A program made the translations under genes and the position numbers. Of a stretch of 47,886 bases of DNA, positions 16,005 through 24,659 are shown piece by piece. The first letter of the stretch is position 1. Each line of letters begins with the position of its first letter. The stretch comes from a virus, in the IMG/VR virus record IMGVR_UViG_3300046169_000007, positions 1-47,886 of that record. One strand, 5' to 3'. The notes beneath the pieces are model-generated. The model saw nothing but the letters and a program-made list of their open reading frames with translations. It was not told the DNA's origin and searched no databases.

Positions 16005-16557
16005 TTAACCCCTTGCCATTAAGCCCATAGGCTCTTCGTTCATTGTTTCTTCTGGCACTACATCCTCTGCAGGTTGTTCAGCTTCGCCTTCTTCCTCTAG
16101 CATTTCACTAAGCATCTGCTTACCTGGGTCAGACATATCATCGTCTTCCTCAGATAAAAGGTACTTGTTAGCGACTAAGCGGAAGCGATCCATCTCTGCA
16201 GCCTCTGCACGTTTCTCTGGATCATCACTTGTATCTTTAACAGAGATACCCATAGACTCAATAGCCTGCTTTAGAAAGGTGTGGATTACAGGTGCGGCTA
16301 ACATACCTGTATCAAGGCTATGTATACCACGCATTACACCCACCAGATAGACAGACTCTACGATAGGGTGCAAGTGAGATACCAGCCTGAGACAAAGCAC
16401 CAAAGTCATCAATAACATCCTGATTAGCTAACCTATTAATGTAAAACTTTGTTACCTCTTCAACACTGCTCATCTCAGCAGGCTGCTCCCACGGAACATT
16501 GCGAGGCTCTCCTGTGAGAGACTGCCCCGGAATGGGTCTATCAAATGCTGTAGCCAT
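16005..16557 (-). CDS. conserved virion-associated protein (about 183 aa), one frameshift
   Basis: Starting at ATG 16557 (AAGG upstream): MATAFDRPIPGQSLTGEP, then an acidic helical protein. Near 16373 the frame shifts: removing one C of a CCC run joins GISLAP to IVESVYLVGVMRG, and the sequence then runs to the TAA at 16005. The second half has HTFLKQAIESMGI and a very acidic, Glu-rich end. I recall N-termini of the type FDRPIPGQSLT...EP in many marine podovirus and myovirus structural regions, but no function. Position between the membrane protein and internal virion genes suggests a head or core component. Confidence 0.65.
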
Positions 16558-16566
16558 AATAATACC

Positions 16567-16989
16567 TTACTTAGTGAAACCTGCGCCAAAGTATAAACCT
16601 ACAATGGCGGAAACGATGTGTGTGTCTAGGGGTGTGATAACGAACCCACGTGCTGCCTGCCACTGTACTGTGCCATCGCCACCAAAGATCCAATTGAATA
16701 GGCCACCATGTACTTCTGTGTAACCTACAATAACGCTAACCTCAGGATACCATACAGCCACAAGCTTTGGCAAGACTATAATAGCAAAGATTGCAGATAA
16801 AGCAATGAGCCTACGTGTCCATGCGAAGTGTGTGTCTGTCTTGCCATGCTCACGTGCTTGGTTTGTAGCACCGATTAGCATCTCTTGTTGCTTAGCTTTG
16901 TTCTTAGCGTTCTGTCCTACCATAGACATAACCCCACCTAGCACGGTAGAGAATAGCATGGTGATAAGTTCTAGAGGTAGGCCGAACAT
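16567..16989 (-). CDS. membrane protein, holin candidate (140 aa)
   Basis: Hydrophobic segments at about residues 4-24 (LPLELITMLFSTVLGGVMSMV), 60-80 (LIALSAIFAIIVLPKLVAVWY) and 115-137 (FVITPLDTHIVSAIVGLYFG), with a charged loop rich in Lys and Gln between the first two. Three membrane segments and this size fit class I holins. The gene follows the lysozyme-domain protein directly, its ATG overlapping that stop by one base. Conserved GLYFGAGF ends are familiar from marine phages. No holin family can be confirmed by eye, so lysis timing is an inference from topology and neighbourhood. Confidence 0.65.
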   Translation of the reverse strand: MFGLPLELITMLFSTVLGGVMSMVGQNAKNKAKQQEMLIGATNQAREHGKTDTHFAWTRRLIALSAIFAIIVLPKLVAVWYPEVSVIVGYTEVHGGLFNWIFGGDGTVQWQAARGFVITPLDTHIVSAIVGLYFGAGFTK

Positions 16990-18899
16990 TAGTTACGTGC
17001 CTGTGGTCTAGGTGAGAACATCAATTCTTCTTTACCTAGATTATTACCGTTAATGTCAATCCAACCATCAGGTGAAGAAGGCGCGGATGTAGTCTTTATG
17101 GTTTTTAACAGGGTTCCGTCTTTGGTAAACAGCTTGGTCTCTTTACCTCGCTGTTCTATGAAGGCAACTTTCTTATCTAGAGGAAGTAGTCGGTTAGCCA
17201 TCCTAGAACGTCTAGCCACAAGACCTCTAACAGGTTTCCCGCTCTCTGTGTTATGTTTAGTTAGATCTAACACATTATCAACTACTCTATCTTCAGGCTT
17301 TTTGTTTGCTTCCGCTGCCCATGCTTTAATCCCTGACCATCCTAAAGCTCCGCCGCCGCCGTTCCACGCAATATCAAGAAGACCTTCTTTAGCCGCCTCA
17401 GATAAAGTATCCATATCATATACGTCAGCTACCTTCTTGTTAAACTCATTTACTACTGCTGCAGACCATTCCAAGTCGGACTTAAACAAGTTACGATCTA
17501 CACCTTCTTTAGATATGTTTGATGTATCTACATTAGCTTTAGAAAACTTGTTTGTGGCTTTACCGTTAGAGTCAACGTAACCATTCTTTTTAAGCCATTT
17601 TCCTCTACTAGCTCTGTTATCTGGTACATCTAAGCCATCAATTTTTAGACCCTTATCTGGTACAATCCCATATGCAAGTGTTACGTTCTCCCAGTCCTTA
17701 CCTATATGAGGCTCTAAACCCTCTACAGTTTCAAACTCTTTCATGACACTACCTACAGTGTTTCCATAACGAGTTGAAACATCGTCTATATTCTTTAGAT
17801 CAGGTCTAGCTTTAGGGCGTGTCATAAGCCCTGCAGCACCCGTCTCATCATCTATGTCTACAAACTGAAGGTTAGACGTATCAACGTCACCCTCTGCAAA
17901 GTTCATAGTACCTGCAGCCTTCTTGCGTTCTGCTCTACCCTTCATGTACTCAGCAAGCTGTACTTTATCTGGTACATACTTAAAGAAGTCAGGGAGAGAA
18001 CTCTCAGGCTGTGCGTCTAGGAAGTATTCTAGCTCTGATTTAGCTTGCTTCTCTACGTCTGTCTTAGGTGGGAACATACCAAAGAGTTTATTTATACCCT
18101 CCATGATAAGTCCCGCACGTTTCCTACCCATGTAACTCGCAGCCTCTGGGATGCTCAGTACTTCTGGAAGCTCTCGTGCTGGGGTCTCGCCTTTAGTATC
18201 AAACCTACGACTCATCAATCCTTTAGGCTGCTCCTCATCTATGTCTTCAAACATGTAGCTGCCGTCCATGCCTTCAAACATCTTATCTTCAGGTAGTTCA
18301 TCTACAGTGATAGGCTCAGGCTGCAAAGCTGCCTGCAGTACAGACATATCAATGTTAGTCTCTGGTTCTTCCTGTGTCTGCATACCTTGATACACATCAG
18401 GTATACCTAAAGCATCACGTAGTGCATCATCTACTGCAGTGCGTTGTAGATAGTCTTTAATCTCTTGTGTGTTGTCTGGAGCAGCTACATAGGGTGCCTT
18501 AAATATATCACGGCTATATAGATCTATACCTCTACCTGCTCTACCGCCTCTACCTGTATCCTGAGGTAGTGTAGCACCTGCAGCTTCAAACACTCTAGCA
18601 ATACGATCCTGTCTCTCTGCTTCAATCTGTGCAGGTGTAGGTGCAGCAGGGGCAGTTACAGCAGGCGCAGGTGGTTGCACTAAAGATGGAGCTTGGTAGC
18701 TGTTGTTGTCATTATCATTGTTATTGCTATACGTGTTACCAAAGTTTACAGTACTAGCGCCGGGACTAGTCTCTGTAAAGATATTGCCTGAACCGAACTC
18801 ATCGCCAGAGTAATAGGATGAGCTACTTGGCTTAGGTGTAGGTCGCGCTCTAGGTCGTGTAATGCCTGAGGGTTTATATCCATAATCTTGAAATGGCAT
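16989..18899 (-). CDS. virion protein with C-terminal GH24-type lysozyme domain
   Basis: The start is ATG 18899 with AAGGA upstream; earlier in-frame starts lie inside the previous gene. The 636-residue product has a Pro/Ser/Asn-rich disordered first third (PRARPTPKPSSSSYYSG), an acidic middle, and a muramidase-like domain from about residue 380. Glu393 (VEGLEPH), Asp402 (GKDW) and Thr407 (NVTLAYG) mirror the Glu-Asp-Thr triad of T4 lysozyme, and the end RGLVARRSRMANRLL is like the GH24 closing helix with its paired arginines. It may open the cell wall during ejection or serve as the endolysin; no separate endolysin gene is visible. A holin-like gene follows. Confidence 0.75.
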   Translation of the reverse strand: MPFQDYGYKPSGITRPRARPTPKPSSSSYYSGDEFGSGNIFTETSPGASTVNFGNTYSNNNDNDNNSYQAPSLVQPPAPAVTAPAAPTPAQIEAERQDRIARVFEAAGATLPQDTGRGGRAGRGIDLYSRDIFKAPYVAAPDNTQEIKDYLQRTAVDDALRDALGIPDVYQGMQTQEEPETNIDMSVLQAALQPEPITVDELPEDKMFEGMDGSYMFEDIDEEQPKGLMSRRFDTKGETPARELPEVLSIPEAASYMGRKRAGLIMEGINKLFGMFPPKTDVEKQAKSELEYFLDAQPESSLPDFFKYVPDKVQLAEYMKGRAERKKAAGTMNFAEGDVDTSNLQFVDIDDETGAAGLMTRPKARPDLKNIDDVSTRYGNTVGSVMKEFETVEGLEPHIGKDWENVTLAYGIVPDKGLKIDGLDVPDNRASRGKWLKKNGYVDSNGKATNKFSKANVDTSNISKEGVDRNLFKSDLEWSAAVVNEFNKKVADVYDMDTLSEAAKEGLLDIAWNGGGGALGWSGIKAWAAEANKKPEDRVVDNVLDLTKHNTESGKPVRGLVARRSRMANRLLPLDKKVAFIEQRGKETKLFTKDGTLLKTIKTTSAPSSPDGWIDINGNNLGKEELMFSPRPQARN

Positions 18900-18912
18900 A
18901 ATATTATCCTTA

Positions 18913-20964
18913 TTAAACGAATATCTCTTCAAGTGCTCTATCTGCCATTGCAGTAAGTAACTTTCCGCTTGCAGAGGCAAGAGGATCTTCGGCAGAATCA
19001 ACCTTAGCATCAGCAGCAATTTTAGCAACGAGAACATTTGATTCCCTCTCTGCAGCGGATTCACCGGAACTCCATGCCCAGCTAAGTATATCACGTTCTC
19101 GCTGTAACATACTATTATAACCTGTCATTGTAAAGTTATTTGCAGCCAATACTGCATCCCGGTTTGCTTGGTTGTCTGCAGCATTCTCAGCAGTAGTAAA
19201 CTTGTTTATCCACTCAGCATTTGCTTGTGCTACAACTAAATGGTTCTGTGCATTGAACTGGTCACGTGCATTACTCTGCGTAGTGTTAAACTGTGCTAAG
19301 CTGTTAGCTTCACCTGCATTGAAGCGTGCCAAAGCATTAGCTTGCTCTGAGTTAAACTGCGATACTTGTGCAGCAAGAGAGCTAAAGAACTGGTTAGTCT
19401 GATTCTCAGAGGTAGCATTAAACTGTAAAGCAGCGTTCTCAGCGGCTTGGTCACTCAGCATAGCGTTAACCATCTCTTGTGTTTTAAACATAGATGTCTG
19501 TTGCTCGTTGTCTAAGTTACGCATGTCCATACTAAGGAACGCATTAGCTGTCTGTACCTGAGCTTGCTGACGGTTGTTGAGGTTGGTTACATCTACCTGT
19601 GACATAGCTGCAACATCAGCCATGATCTTAGCATTCTTAGCGCTAAGGTTTTCTAGGTCTACAGTCTGTGCCATCTGTGCATTCTCTAGTGCAACCTGTA
19701 CATCTGCACTAAAGTTCATGTTAGCAATATCACTGATCTTAGCAGCGTTAGTAACACGTGTCTGGAAGTCTTGTGTAAACTCTAGGTTAAGAAACTCAGC
19801 ACGTTTCTCTGCAGCAAACACTGCAGCCTGTTGGCGGTTGCTCAGGTTCTGCATCTCAAATGAGGCAGCGGTCTGTGCATCCTGTACAGCGATAGGTAAC
19901 GCACTCTCCATAGCAGCTTGAATAATAGCTTGACCTGCCATAGATGAAGCACCTAGACCACGTGCAGCCATAATAGCTGTAGCAGAACGCATAGCACCAG
20001 CAGCCCATGCAGGAGGTTCATTACCCTCAAACTGCTCCATCAATCCTGCAAGCTGACCCTGTACAGTAGCCTCTGTAGAAGGCGCACCTGTAGCAGCAGC
20101 AAAGTTAGTCTCTGTACGTACACGCTCCATGTCTACAGTAGGGCCAGCAATCATCTCGCCTTCCTGTACAGCACGAGGTGCAGGAGCTTCTACTGTACGA
20201 GCTTGTTCAATAGTCTCTGGTGCTACTTCCAGTTGAGCTAAGTCTGTAGGCTGCATAGTAGCAGCTTGTGCTTGAGCAGCTTCACTAGGAGCACCTGTAG
20301 CAGCAGTTAAATCGCTTACTGCCTCTGCAATAGGATCTGTTACAGTCTGTGCAGTCACTGCAGCAGCAGGTTGAGGTGCAGCAGCTAAGGCAGGTGCAGC
20401 AGGTGTTGCAGCCGTAGGGGTTGCGGTAGCAAGGGGAGCAGTCATCTGGCCTGTAGTAGGATCAATAGTACCCGCTGCAATCTGAGCAGGTGTTGCTGTT
20501 ACTACATCAGCAGTCTGTGTGATAGACATAGGATCTGCAATAGACCTAGCACGTACTTCAGGTGTATCTACCGAGCTAGTTAGATTAGCACGAGCAGAAC
20601 TAAGAGCAGCCTCTGATTGTGTCAGGGCTACTTGTGCAGCATTAACTGCAGACATAAGGGATGTATCTTCTGGGTTAGCAGCAGCAGCAAGTTGAGCAGC
20701 AGATAGGGCATTACGCTTTTCTGTTACAGCAGCTTGTGCTGTGTCTACAGAAGAAGTGAGACCCCCTTCTGCCATACCCATGCGGTTACCCTCAATGCGC
20801 TGTCTTGCAGCAAGAGTGTATCTGCCCATCTTAGCAGCAGCGCTAGGATTAGACGCTAAGAAAGCGTTAATAGACTTTTGATCCATAGGGCCAGTGTACC
20901 CTAAAGCAGGTAGAATCTTCTTCTCCATTGCTTCCTGTTTGAATCCTGCAAACTTCTTAGCCAT
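18913..20964 (-). CDS. Ala/Gln-rich repetitive internal virion protein
   Basis: A 683-residue protein, start at 20964 with AAGGAA. The N-terminus (KKFAGFKQEAMEKKILPALGY, then INAFLASNP) resembles ends I associate with marine podovirus structural proteins. Residues 80-350 are low-complexity Ala/Thr/Gln/Pro, then a long helical part with about 30-residue repeats containing L-x-N-x-QQ and QFN elements (NLSNRQQAAVF, NLNNRQQAQVQ, NLDNEQQTSMF, then QFNSEQANALARFNAGEAN). No catalytic motif. Position beside core proteins suggests it is packed in the head and ejected, like T7 gp14-gp16, but this is inferred. A candidate promoter lies just upstream. Confidence 0.65.
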   Translation of the reverse strand: MAKKFAGFKQEAMEKKILPALGYTGPMDQKSINAFLASNPSAAAKMGRYTLAARQRIEGNRMGMAEGGLTSSVDTAQAAVTEKRNALSAAQLAAAANPEDTSLMSAVNAAQVALTQSEAALSSARANLTSSVDTPEVRARSIADPMSITQTADVVTATPAQIAAGTIDPTTGQMTAPLATATPTAATPAAPALAAAPQPAAAVTAQTVTDPIAEAVSDLTAATGAPSEAAQAQAATMQPTDLAQLEVAPETIEQARTVEAPAPRAVQEGEMIAGPTVDMERVRTETNFAAATGAPSTEATVQGQLAGLMEQFEGNEPPAWAAGAMRSATAIMAARGLGASSMAGQAIIQAAMESALPIAVQDAQTAASFEMQNLSNRQQAAVFAAEKRAEFLNLEFTQDFQTRVTNAAKISDIANMNFSADVQVALENAQMAQTVDLENLSAKNAKIMADVAAMSQVDVTNLNNRQQAQVQTANAFLSMDMRNLDNEQQTSMFKTQEMVNAMLSDQAAENAALQFNATSENQTNQFFSSLAAQVSQFNSEQANALARFNAGEANSLAQFNTTQSNARDQFNAQNHLVVAQANAEWINKFTTAENAADNQANRDAVLAANNFTMTGYNSMLQRERDILSWAWSSGESAAERESNVLVAKIAADAKVDSAEDPLASASGKLLTAMADRALEEIFV

Positions 20965-21000
20965 AATTAGTTTTCCTTACGAAGGTATTCTTTGTACTAT

Positions 21001-21029
21001 GTTATACCATATAGGTTGCATTTGTGCAA
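21001..21029 (-). promoter_or_regulatory. candidate sigma70-like promoter with overlapping hairpin
   Basis: On the minus strand TTGCAC (21029-21024), a 17-base spacer and TATAAC (21006-21001) lie 37 bases before the 683-residue virion gene, in one of the few gaps of the late region. The -10 matches five of six consensus bases, the -35 only three. GTTGCA/TGCAAC (21015-21030) can form a six-pair hairpin over the -35 and might be an operator or end the transcript from upstream. Weak evidence alone; similar TATAAC/TATAAT boxes occur in other late gaps. Confidence 0.35.
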
Positions 21030-21037
21030 CACTTTAA

Positions 21038-21304
21038 TTAGTCTTGTCTTTTAGCCATCTGTTCTACAAGACTACGTATAGCTTTAATATTCTCATCAAT
21101 ACGACCAAGTGATACGGCCTGTGATTGCACAGTCTTTTCTAGTGTATTTATACGTGTCTCTTGCCGTAGCAAATCACGTGCGTTATTCTTAACAGAAGCG
21201 TCAAGAGTTGACACATACCATACCAATGCCATTGTTTGTAAAGCAATACCTACAATAAATGTAATAGGTACTGACTTAGATAGGTGCCAACTCTCTTGCT
21301 TCAT
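21038..21304 (-). CDS. single-pass membrane protein with coiled coil (88 aa), possible lysis accessory
   Basis: The Met at 21304 is preferred because it starts one base after the previous stop; the longer frame has a poor N-terminus inside that gene. The product has one hydrophobic segment (about residues 9-29, SVPITFIVGIALQTMALVWYV) followed by a heptad-like helix (LLRQETRINTLEKTVQSQAV, IDENIKAIRSLVEQMAKR). This architecture is shared by inner-membrane spanins, some holins and phage membrane anchors. Placement among fibre and lysis-like genes favours a lysis role, not proven. It is similar in plan to the larger 41316-41897 protein. Confidence 0.6.
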   Translation of the reverse strand: MKQESWHLSKSVPITFIVGIALQTMALVWYVSTLDASVKNNARDLLRQETRINTLEKTVQSQAVSLGRIDENIKAIRSLVEQMAKRQD

Positions 21305-21305
21305 T

Positions 21306-21515
21306 TTAGTCTTCCGTTTGTTCCAATGATTCAGCCAGCATTTTAACAAAGGCATCTCTGCCCACGTTAAGCTGATCCAAGTTAAACTGTGCAGACCCTA
21401 GCTTACGATCCAAATCATTGATGTGGTTCAGCATAGTTTTCTGTGCGTCAGTCATGTCTTCGATGTTGTATTCGATGTCGTTGACGGTGATGAGGTTCTT
21501 TTCATTTTTACTCAT
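21306..21515 (-). CDS. DUF6447-like small phage protein (69 aa)
   Basis: The start at 21515 has AAAGGAG upstream; the in-frame Met at 21563 overlaps the previous gene and lacks one. The protein begins MSKNEKNLITVNDIEYNIED and is then helical (MTDAQKTMLNHINDLDRKL, FNLDQLNVGRDAFVKML). This V-N-D-I-E-Y-N pattern followed by two helices is what I remember of DUF6447 proteins, common beside fibre genes of cyanophages and other marine phages; their role is unknown. A helper for tail-fibre folding or assembly is plausible from its position. Confidence 0.6.
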   Translation of the reverse strand: MSKNEKNLITVNDIEYNIEDMTDAQKTMLNHINDLDRKLGSAQFNLDQLNVGRDAFVKMLAESLEQTED

Positions 21516-21537
21516 GACAGTCTCCTTTAGGTTTGAG

Positions 21538-21759
21538 TTAAGAGTTGGCTGCGATTGCAGCATTAGCGGCAGTCATGTCTTCTGTAGTCCAGAAGTCTTT
21601 GGCTACCATTAGTTCCAGATGCTCAACATTACGAGCAACTGTGTCTGTCCAGTCGGAATCTTCCATGCCCTCTGGTTGTCCTGCGTTAATCAGATCAACT
21701 GAATGACCCATTGCTGTGTAGTGCTGTGCGATTTCTTCTGTAGTTGGTGTATCAGTCAT
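21538..21759 (-). CDS. small acidic hypothetical protein (73 aa)
   Basis: AAGGAG precedes the ATG. The acidic helical product (MTDTPTTEEIAQHYTAMG...) has a Trp in DSDWTDTVARNVEHLELM and another in DFWTTEDMTAAN. It belongs to a run of four short acidic genes next to the fibre genes; two neighbours look like tail-assembly chaperones, so a related helper role is likely but not shown. I do not recognise a named family. Confidence 0.55.
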   Translation of the reverse strand: MTDTPTTEEIAQHYTAMGHSVDLINAGQPEGMEDSDWTDTVARNVEHLELMVAKDFWTTEDMTAANAAIAANS

Positions 21760-21771
21760 TTGTTATTCTCC

Positions 21772-22011
21772 TTATGACGGTTTAGGGTGAGCCTGCTTCA
21801 CGGCTAAAATGTTAGCTTTCCAAGCATCAATGCCGTTGTGATAGATGTCATCAAGCTGGTCTTCGATGCTAGGATAAGCTGCGGCACGATCAGATTTGTA
21901 TCCATTAGCGGCAAGGTCTGCGGCGTATGCTGCGTTATCAGCATCACGTTGAGCAATGTCTTCCTCTGTCATATCGGTGAGAACACCGTCTACATATTTC
22001 TTACTCATCAT
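21772..22011 (-). CDS. tail-fibre-associated small protein (XkdW-like ending)
   Basis: A 79-residue acidic protein, starting with ATGATG overlapping the fibre gene's stop. The C-terminal half AAYPSIEDQLDDIYHNG...WKANILAVKQAHPKP has the YPSI-x-[ED]QLD-x-[IL]YH signature seen in many phage proteins encoded just after tail fibres, including XkdW-like and tail-assembly chaperone proteins. It probably helps fold or attach the fibre encoded immediately upstream. Metal-binding or catalytic residues are absent. Confidence 0.65.
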   Translation of the reverse strand: MMSKKYVDGVLTDMTEEDIAQRDADNAAYAADLAANGYKSDRAAAYPSIEDQLDDIYHNGIDAWKANILAVKQAHPKPS

Positions 22012-24419
22012 ACAGCCCTTCCATATAATCTAAATGTTCCACCCGATATGTCTAAACTTCCACCGTGGGGGAAGATTAGAATGTTTGTCATAACGGTGTC
22101 ACCATTGTAACCTCCACCATCAACTCTTGCGGAACGGAACTCACCAGTAGTTGTCATTAATACTTGCTCTGAAAAAACTGTAGTTCTAACGCCAGAGTCT
22201 TTGGCACCCTGTATAGTTAAAGCTATGTAAGCCTCATTATTAAAATCATTGTTTGATGTGATGCGAATCTGTGCATCATTAGTGCCATCTACATTGTAAC
22301 TTCCGCTAGACTGATAATAACTGGAGCCGTTATTTGAGCTAAATCTAACACTTAATGTTGAGCTTACACCAGTTGAACTCGGTGCCACTCCATCTAAGAA
22401 AAGCTCGAACGCACCGTACCCTGTGGGCAAAGCAATAGCCACAGACCCTACGTTAGAGGTAACAGTTGTTGTGCTAATCAGGGTAGTCCCACCACCACCA
22501 ATGCCTGTCCAATCACCATTTGAGTCACAGTGCGCCCTTACGTTACCATCCCCATCCGACAACACGATGTTGTTGCTTGAGGTGCGGATGTCCAAGCCAT
22601 CTTGGTTGCCGTCATATGTGCCTAGAATAGTATTCTTAGAACCTGTTGTAATAGCTTTCCCTGCACCATTACCTGCACCAGTTGACGCTCCACCGATAAA
22701 TGTGTTTCCTGTTCCAGTAGTAGTGCTTGCACCTGCATTAACGCCTACCATTGTATTTCTTGCGCCAGTAGTAACAGCCAAACCTGCATATGCGCCAACG
22801 TAAACACCTAAGTCAGAGGTAGTAATATTATACCCCGCCTGATAGCCAACAGCAGTGTTGTTGCTTGCGGTGGTGTTGTTATAGAGTGCCTGATGCCCTA
22901 AAGCAGCGTTGTTTGTACCCGTGGTGTTTTCACGCAGAGCCTCTGTCCCAATCGAAACATTTGAGCCTCCTGTGGTGCTGTTTACCATTGAGTAATAACC
23001 AACAGCCACGTTGCTTGTTGCTGTTTCGTTATTAGCCAATGTACCATAGCCAACAGACGTATTGTACGAGCCTGTCGTGTTGTCTCTAAGGGCAATATAT
23101 CCAAGTGCGGTATTGTAATTACCTGTGGTGTTATATTGCATTGCATTCATGCCAAATGCGGTTACATGACCTGTAGTATTACTATACCCAGCCTGATACC
23201 CAACTGCCGTGTTGTTGCTGGCGGTGGTGTTGGAGGCTAATACCCCATGTCCTATCGCTGTATTGTTACTTCCAGTATTGTAATAAAGAGCTACATGTCC
23301 CATAGCAACATTGTTTGTACCAGTGGTATTTGTGTAGCCTGTTTGATAACCTTGGTAGTGATTATATTGACCAGTAGTATTACTATACCCCGCCTGATAC
23401 CCAACTGCTGTGTTGTTGGATGCGGTAGTGTTGGTTTCTAAAGCAGATCGACCAATAGCTACGTTATTTCCACCAGTAGTGTTTGAGTACAATGCAGCAC
23501 TACCTATCGCTATATTATTTGAAGCCGATGTATTAGAATATGCCGCCCTATCACCAAGAGCCACATTATACTGTCCGCCACCATTTGAACGTAAGGCAGT
23601 ATTACCAAGAGATGTATTTCTTTCACCCGAAATATTACTATATCCAGCTTGATACCCAACTGCTGTGTTGTAGCTAGCGGTGGTGTTGGAGGATAAACTA
23701 TTCATACCCAAAGAAACATTATAACTTCCTGAGGTATTATTTTGAAGGGCTAGTCTACCAATGGCTACATTTTCTGCACCTGTGGTATTGTCGTACATCG
23801 CCTGAAAGCCAACTGCGGTGTTGCTGCTGGCGGTGGTGTTGGTTTTGAGTGCTTGCCTACCTACTGCAACATTATAGTTACCCGTGGTGTTGTTCTCTAA
23901 AGCATTACCACCAACGGCTGTGATGCTTGCGCCAGTAGTATTACTGTATAAGGCTTGAAGCCCCAACCCCGTATTGTTTGAGCCAGTAGTGTTATTGTAT
24001 GCGGTTTGAAAACCAAGGTATGTGCTGTTAGCTCCAGTATTATTACTATGCCCCGCCTGATACCCAACGGCAGTGTTGTTGTCGCCCGTATTGGATTCCA
24101 ATGCCTCACGACCAAAGGCTACGTTGTTGCCGCCAGTTGTTACTGTTTTAAGAGCAAAAGCCCCAAATGCTGTATTTGAACCATCCGTATTTGCGGTCAA
24201 CGCTTGATGCCCAACCGCAGTATTGTAGTTTCCTGCATTTAAGCTGTCTAAGGATGTATCACCCAACGCTACGTTGCCTGTAGCAACAGGATAATTCCCG
24301 TCCAGCTTGATTGTGCCGCCATCGACTGACACGTTGCCAGCAACATCTAGCCCGTCTAATGTAAGTGTGCCAACAATGTCCTTATCAGCACTATCAGCTA
24401 AGTCTCTTGCTCGTGTCAT
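22008..24419 (-). CDS. tail fibre/adhesin with about 31 repeats of 17 residues
   Basis: An 803-residue protein, start with AGAGGAA. Residues 1-48 are a short attachment-like region (LTLDGLDVAGNVSVDGG). Residues 49 to about 575 are tandem 17-residue units of consensus NNTAVGYQAGYSNTTGx, resembling the left-handed beta-roll of YadA-type adhesin heads. Residues 590-803 form a Gly/Ser/Asn-rich beta domain ending GGTFRLYGRAV, probably the receptor-binding tip. I read it as a trimeric fibre shaft plus tip. No S74 peptidase domain is present, unlike the neighbouring large fibre. Almost identical units recur, so recombination could change length. Chaperone-like genes follow directly. Confidence 0.8.
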   Translation of the reverse strand: MTRARDLADSADKDIVGTLTLDGLDVAGNVSVDGGTIKLDGNYPVATGNVALGDTSLDSLNAGNYNTAVGHQALTANTDGSNTAFGAFALKTVTTGGNNVAFGREALESNTGDNNTAVGYQAGHSNNTGANSTYLGFQTAYNNTTGSNNTGLGLQALYSNTTGASITAVGGNALENNTTGNYNVAVGRQALKTNTTASSNTAVGFQAMYDNTTGAENVAIGRLALQNNTSGSYNVSLGMNSLSSNTTASYNTAVGYQAGYSNISGERNTSLGNTALRSNGGGQYNVALGDRAAYSNTSASNNIAIGSAALYSNTTGGNNVAIGRSALETNTTASNNTAVGYQAGYSNTTGQYNHYQGYQTGYTNTTGTNNVAMGHVALYYNTGSNNTAIGHGVLASNTTASNNTAVGYQAGYSNTTGHVTAFGMNAMQYNTTGNYNTALGYIALRDNTTGSYNTSVGYGTLANNETATSNVAVGYYSMVNSTTGGSNVSIGTEALRENTTGTNNAALGHQALYNNTTASNNTAVGYQAGYNITTSDLGVYVGAYAGLAVTTGARNTMVGVNAGASTTTGTGNTFIGGASTGAGNGAGKAITTGSKNTILGTYDGNQDGLDIRTSSNNIVLSDGDGNVRAHCDSNGDWTGIGGGGTTLISTTTVTSNVGSVAIALPTGYGAFELFLDGVAPSSTGVSSTLSVRFSSNNGSSYYQSSGSYNVDGTNDAQIRITSNNDFNNEAYIALTIQGAKDSGVRTTVFSEQVLMTTTGEFRSARVDGGGYNGDTVMTNILIFPHGGSLDISGGTFRLYGRAV
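22690..24275 (-). repeat. 51-bp coding tandem repeats (17-aa units) in fibre gene
   Basis: About 31 in-frame units of 51 bases, each encoding N-x-[AS]-[VILF]-G-x-x-A-L/G-x-x-N-T-T-[GA]. Some units are a base or codon shorter. The unit encoding NNTAVGYQAGYSNTTG recurs nearly unchanged at least four times spaced four to seven units apart, suggesting larger duplicated blocks. Confidence 0.9.
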
Positions 24420-24431
24420 TTATGCGTTCCT

Positions 24432-24659
24432 CTAACTTAGTAAGATGTATGGTAGTACAACTGCACCACCTAAGATTGTTACAACGGCATCCCATACATC
24501 TGGTGTACCTCGCCCTGTGGCGTCATATAGTTCTTTCCCTACAGCAGCTACACAGCATAACAACAAGCCAAGCAGAGGAGTGCTGTACAGCGTCACTGTG
24601 GAAGCTATGGCTGCACCTGCTAAGAAGTGTGCTTGCTTATCTATAGGTATGTTTTTCAT
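24432..24659 (-). CDS. small membrane protein, YfiM/DUF2279-like, possible holin
   Basis: A 75-residue protein with PIDKQAHFLAGAAIAS at the start, GKELYDATGRGTPDVWDAV in the middle, and hydrophobic helices before and after (STVTLYSTPLLGLLLCCVAAV and VTILGGAVVLPYILL). The order H-F-x-A-G ... GKE-x-x-D ... G-T-x-D-x-x-D is that of YfiM/DUF2279 and VanZ-like small membrane proteins, often found in phage lysis regions. Here it lies between fibre and chaperone genes. ATGA overlap with the gene before. Function not established. Confidence 0.6.
   Translation of the reverse strand: MKNIPIDKQAHFLAGAAIASTVTLYSTPLLGLLLCCVAAVGKELYDATGRGTPDVWDAVVTILGGAVVLPYILLS

Noticed and set aside
22690-24275. Regular 51-bp repeats that might look like a CRISPR or satellite array
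   Set aside because: All units are in one frame and encode 17-residue protein repeats; there are no unique spacers of constant length.
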